Part shown: positions 4,834-5,338 of the stretch, in pieces
Position numbering within the stretch: position 1 is the stretch's first letter
How the letters are laid out: every line of letters starts with the position of its first letter
Assembly: GCA_021158195.1 (NCBI GenBank)
Contig: JAGGVA010000049.1
Coordinates: 1-5,338 of the forward strand
Direction: 5' to 3'
DNA: 5,338 nt
From: a bacterium
GTDB taxonomy: Bacteria > Patescibacteriota > Minisyncoccia > Minisyncoccales > PEYH01
Program-made: the position numbers and the translations under genes
The notes under the pieces: model-generated
Told to the model about the DNA's origin: nothing
Database searches by the model: none
What the model saw: the letters and a program-made list of their open reading frames with translations, nothing else

Positions 4834-5338
4834 ATGAAATTCATATTAGGAAAAAAAATAGGAATGACTCAAATATGGAAGGAAAACAAAGTAATTCCAG
4901 TGACTTTAATCGAGGCTGGACCCTGTTTTGTTACTCAGATTAAAACAAAAGAAAAAGATGGATATCAGGCAGTTCAACTTGGCTTTGAGAAGATTGAAAA
5001 AGAGAAAAAAATCAAAAAAAGCCAAAAAAATAAACCCTTTAGATATTTAAGAGAATTTAGGTTAGATAATGTTGAGGAATTTAAAGTGGGAGATGTGATA
5101 GATGTTTCCCGGTTTGAGCCTGGTGAAAAAGTGAAGGTTTCGGGAATTTCGAAAGGAAAAGGATTTCAGGGCGTTGTAAAAAGATGGGGATTTTCAGGAA
5201 GAAATGCTACTCATGGAGTGAAGCACGAAGAAAGAAAACCGGGATCAATTGGTTCTGCCTTTCCTCAGAGGGTTATTAAAGGCAAAAAAATGCCCGGAAG
5301 AATGGGAAACGAAAGGGTGACAATAAAAAATTTAGAAA
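4834..5338 (+). CDS. rplC: 50S ribosomal protein uL3, 5' part (3' end outside window)
   Basis: uL3 is an early-assembly large-subunit protein whose long loop reaches toward the peptidyl-transferase centre. The open frame starts at ATG 4834 and runs to the window end; 168 residues are visible of a usual 205-215. The N-terminus MKFILGKKIGMTQIW is diagnostic and fixes the start. Further on are VTLIEAGPCFVTQIKT (23-38), the beta-barrel segment with GYQAVQLGF (43-51), VSGISKGKGFQGVVKRWGF (102-120), THGVKHEERKPGSIG (126-140) and KGKKMPGRMGNERVT (149-163). Residue 156 is Arg where E. coli has Gln150, the residue methylated by PrmB. Residues 52-67 form a lysine-rich stretch. No Shine-Dalgarno precedes the ATG; GGGTGG at 4815-4820 is 13 bases away and a poor match. 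It normally follows rpsJ directly; here 297 bases intervene. Confidence 0.98.
   Translation, partial: MKFILGKKIGMTQIWKENKVIPVTLIEAGPCFVTQIKTKEKDGYQAVQLGFEKIEKEKKIKKSQKNKPFRYLREFRLDNVEEFKVGDVIDVSRFEPGEKVKVSGISKGKGFQGVVKRWGFSGRNATHGVKHEERKPGSIGSAFPQRVIKGKKMPGRMGNERVTIKNLE

Overview
This is an AT-rich bacterial window covering the junction of the str operon (rpsL-rpsG-fusA-tuf) and the S10 operon (rpsJ-rplC...). All genes lie on the + strand, and all five visible stop codons are TAA. The order is rpsG (3' part), fusA, a small uncharacterised gene, tuf, rpsJ, a 297-base non-coding gap, and rplC (5' part). Together the genes encode two small-subunit proteins (uS7, uS10), one large-subunit protein (uL3), and the two main elongation GTPases (EF-Tu delivers aminoacyl-tRNA, EF-G translocates).

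The organism is probably a Candidate Phyla Radiation (Patescibacteria) bacterium, most likely of the Parcubacteria type. This is inference from style, not from a marker. The signs are AT-rich genes, leaders without Shine-Dalgarno sequences, short AT-rich tandem repeats in leaders, a GC-rich CTCG/CCTGCC repeat block between genes, and a small Phd-like orphan protein inside a ribosomal operon. A 16S gene or protein tree would settle it.

Layout: 1-354 is the uS7 C-terminal part. Bases 353-414 are a repeat-rich spacer (7-base and 12-base units) before fusA (417-2567), whose G domain carries an unusually long insert. Bases 2584-2892 hold a 102-residue protein with a Phd/YefM-like N-terminus, a polar linker and an acidic tail. 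A strong sigma70-like promoter (2897-2925) and a 17-base tandem repeat precede tuf (2980-4176), and rpsJ (4198-4536) follows closely. Bases 4537-4833 hold a 15-bp terminator hairpin, a weak promoter candidate, a 145-base GC-rich element enclosed by 19/20-base inverted repeats, and a second promoter candidate placed so that rplC mRNA could start at or near its ATG.

The likely transcription plan is that rpsG-fusA-orf continues from upstream, tuf-rpsJ gets an extra promoter and ends at the hairpin, and rplC onward restarts from its own promoter. The best leads for something undescribed are the small orf between fusA and tuf and the GC-rich inverted-repeat element upstream of rplC.
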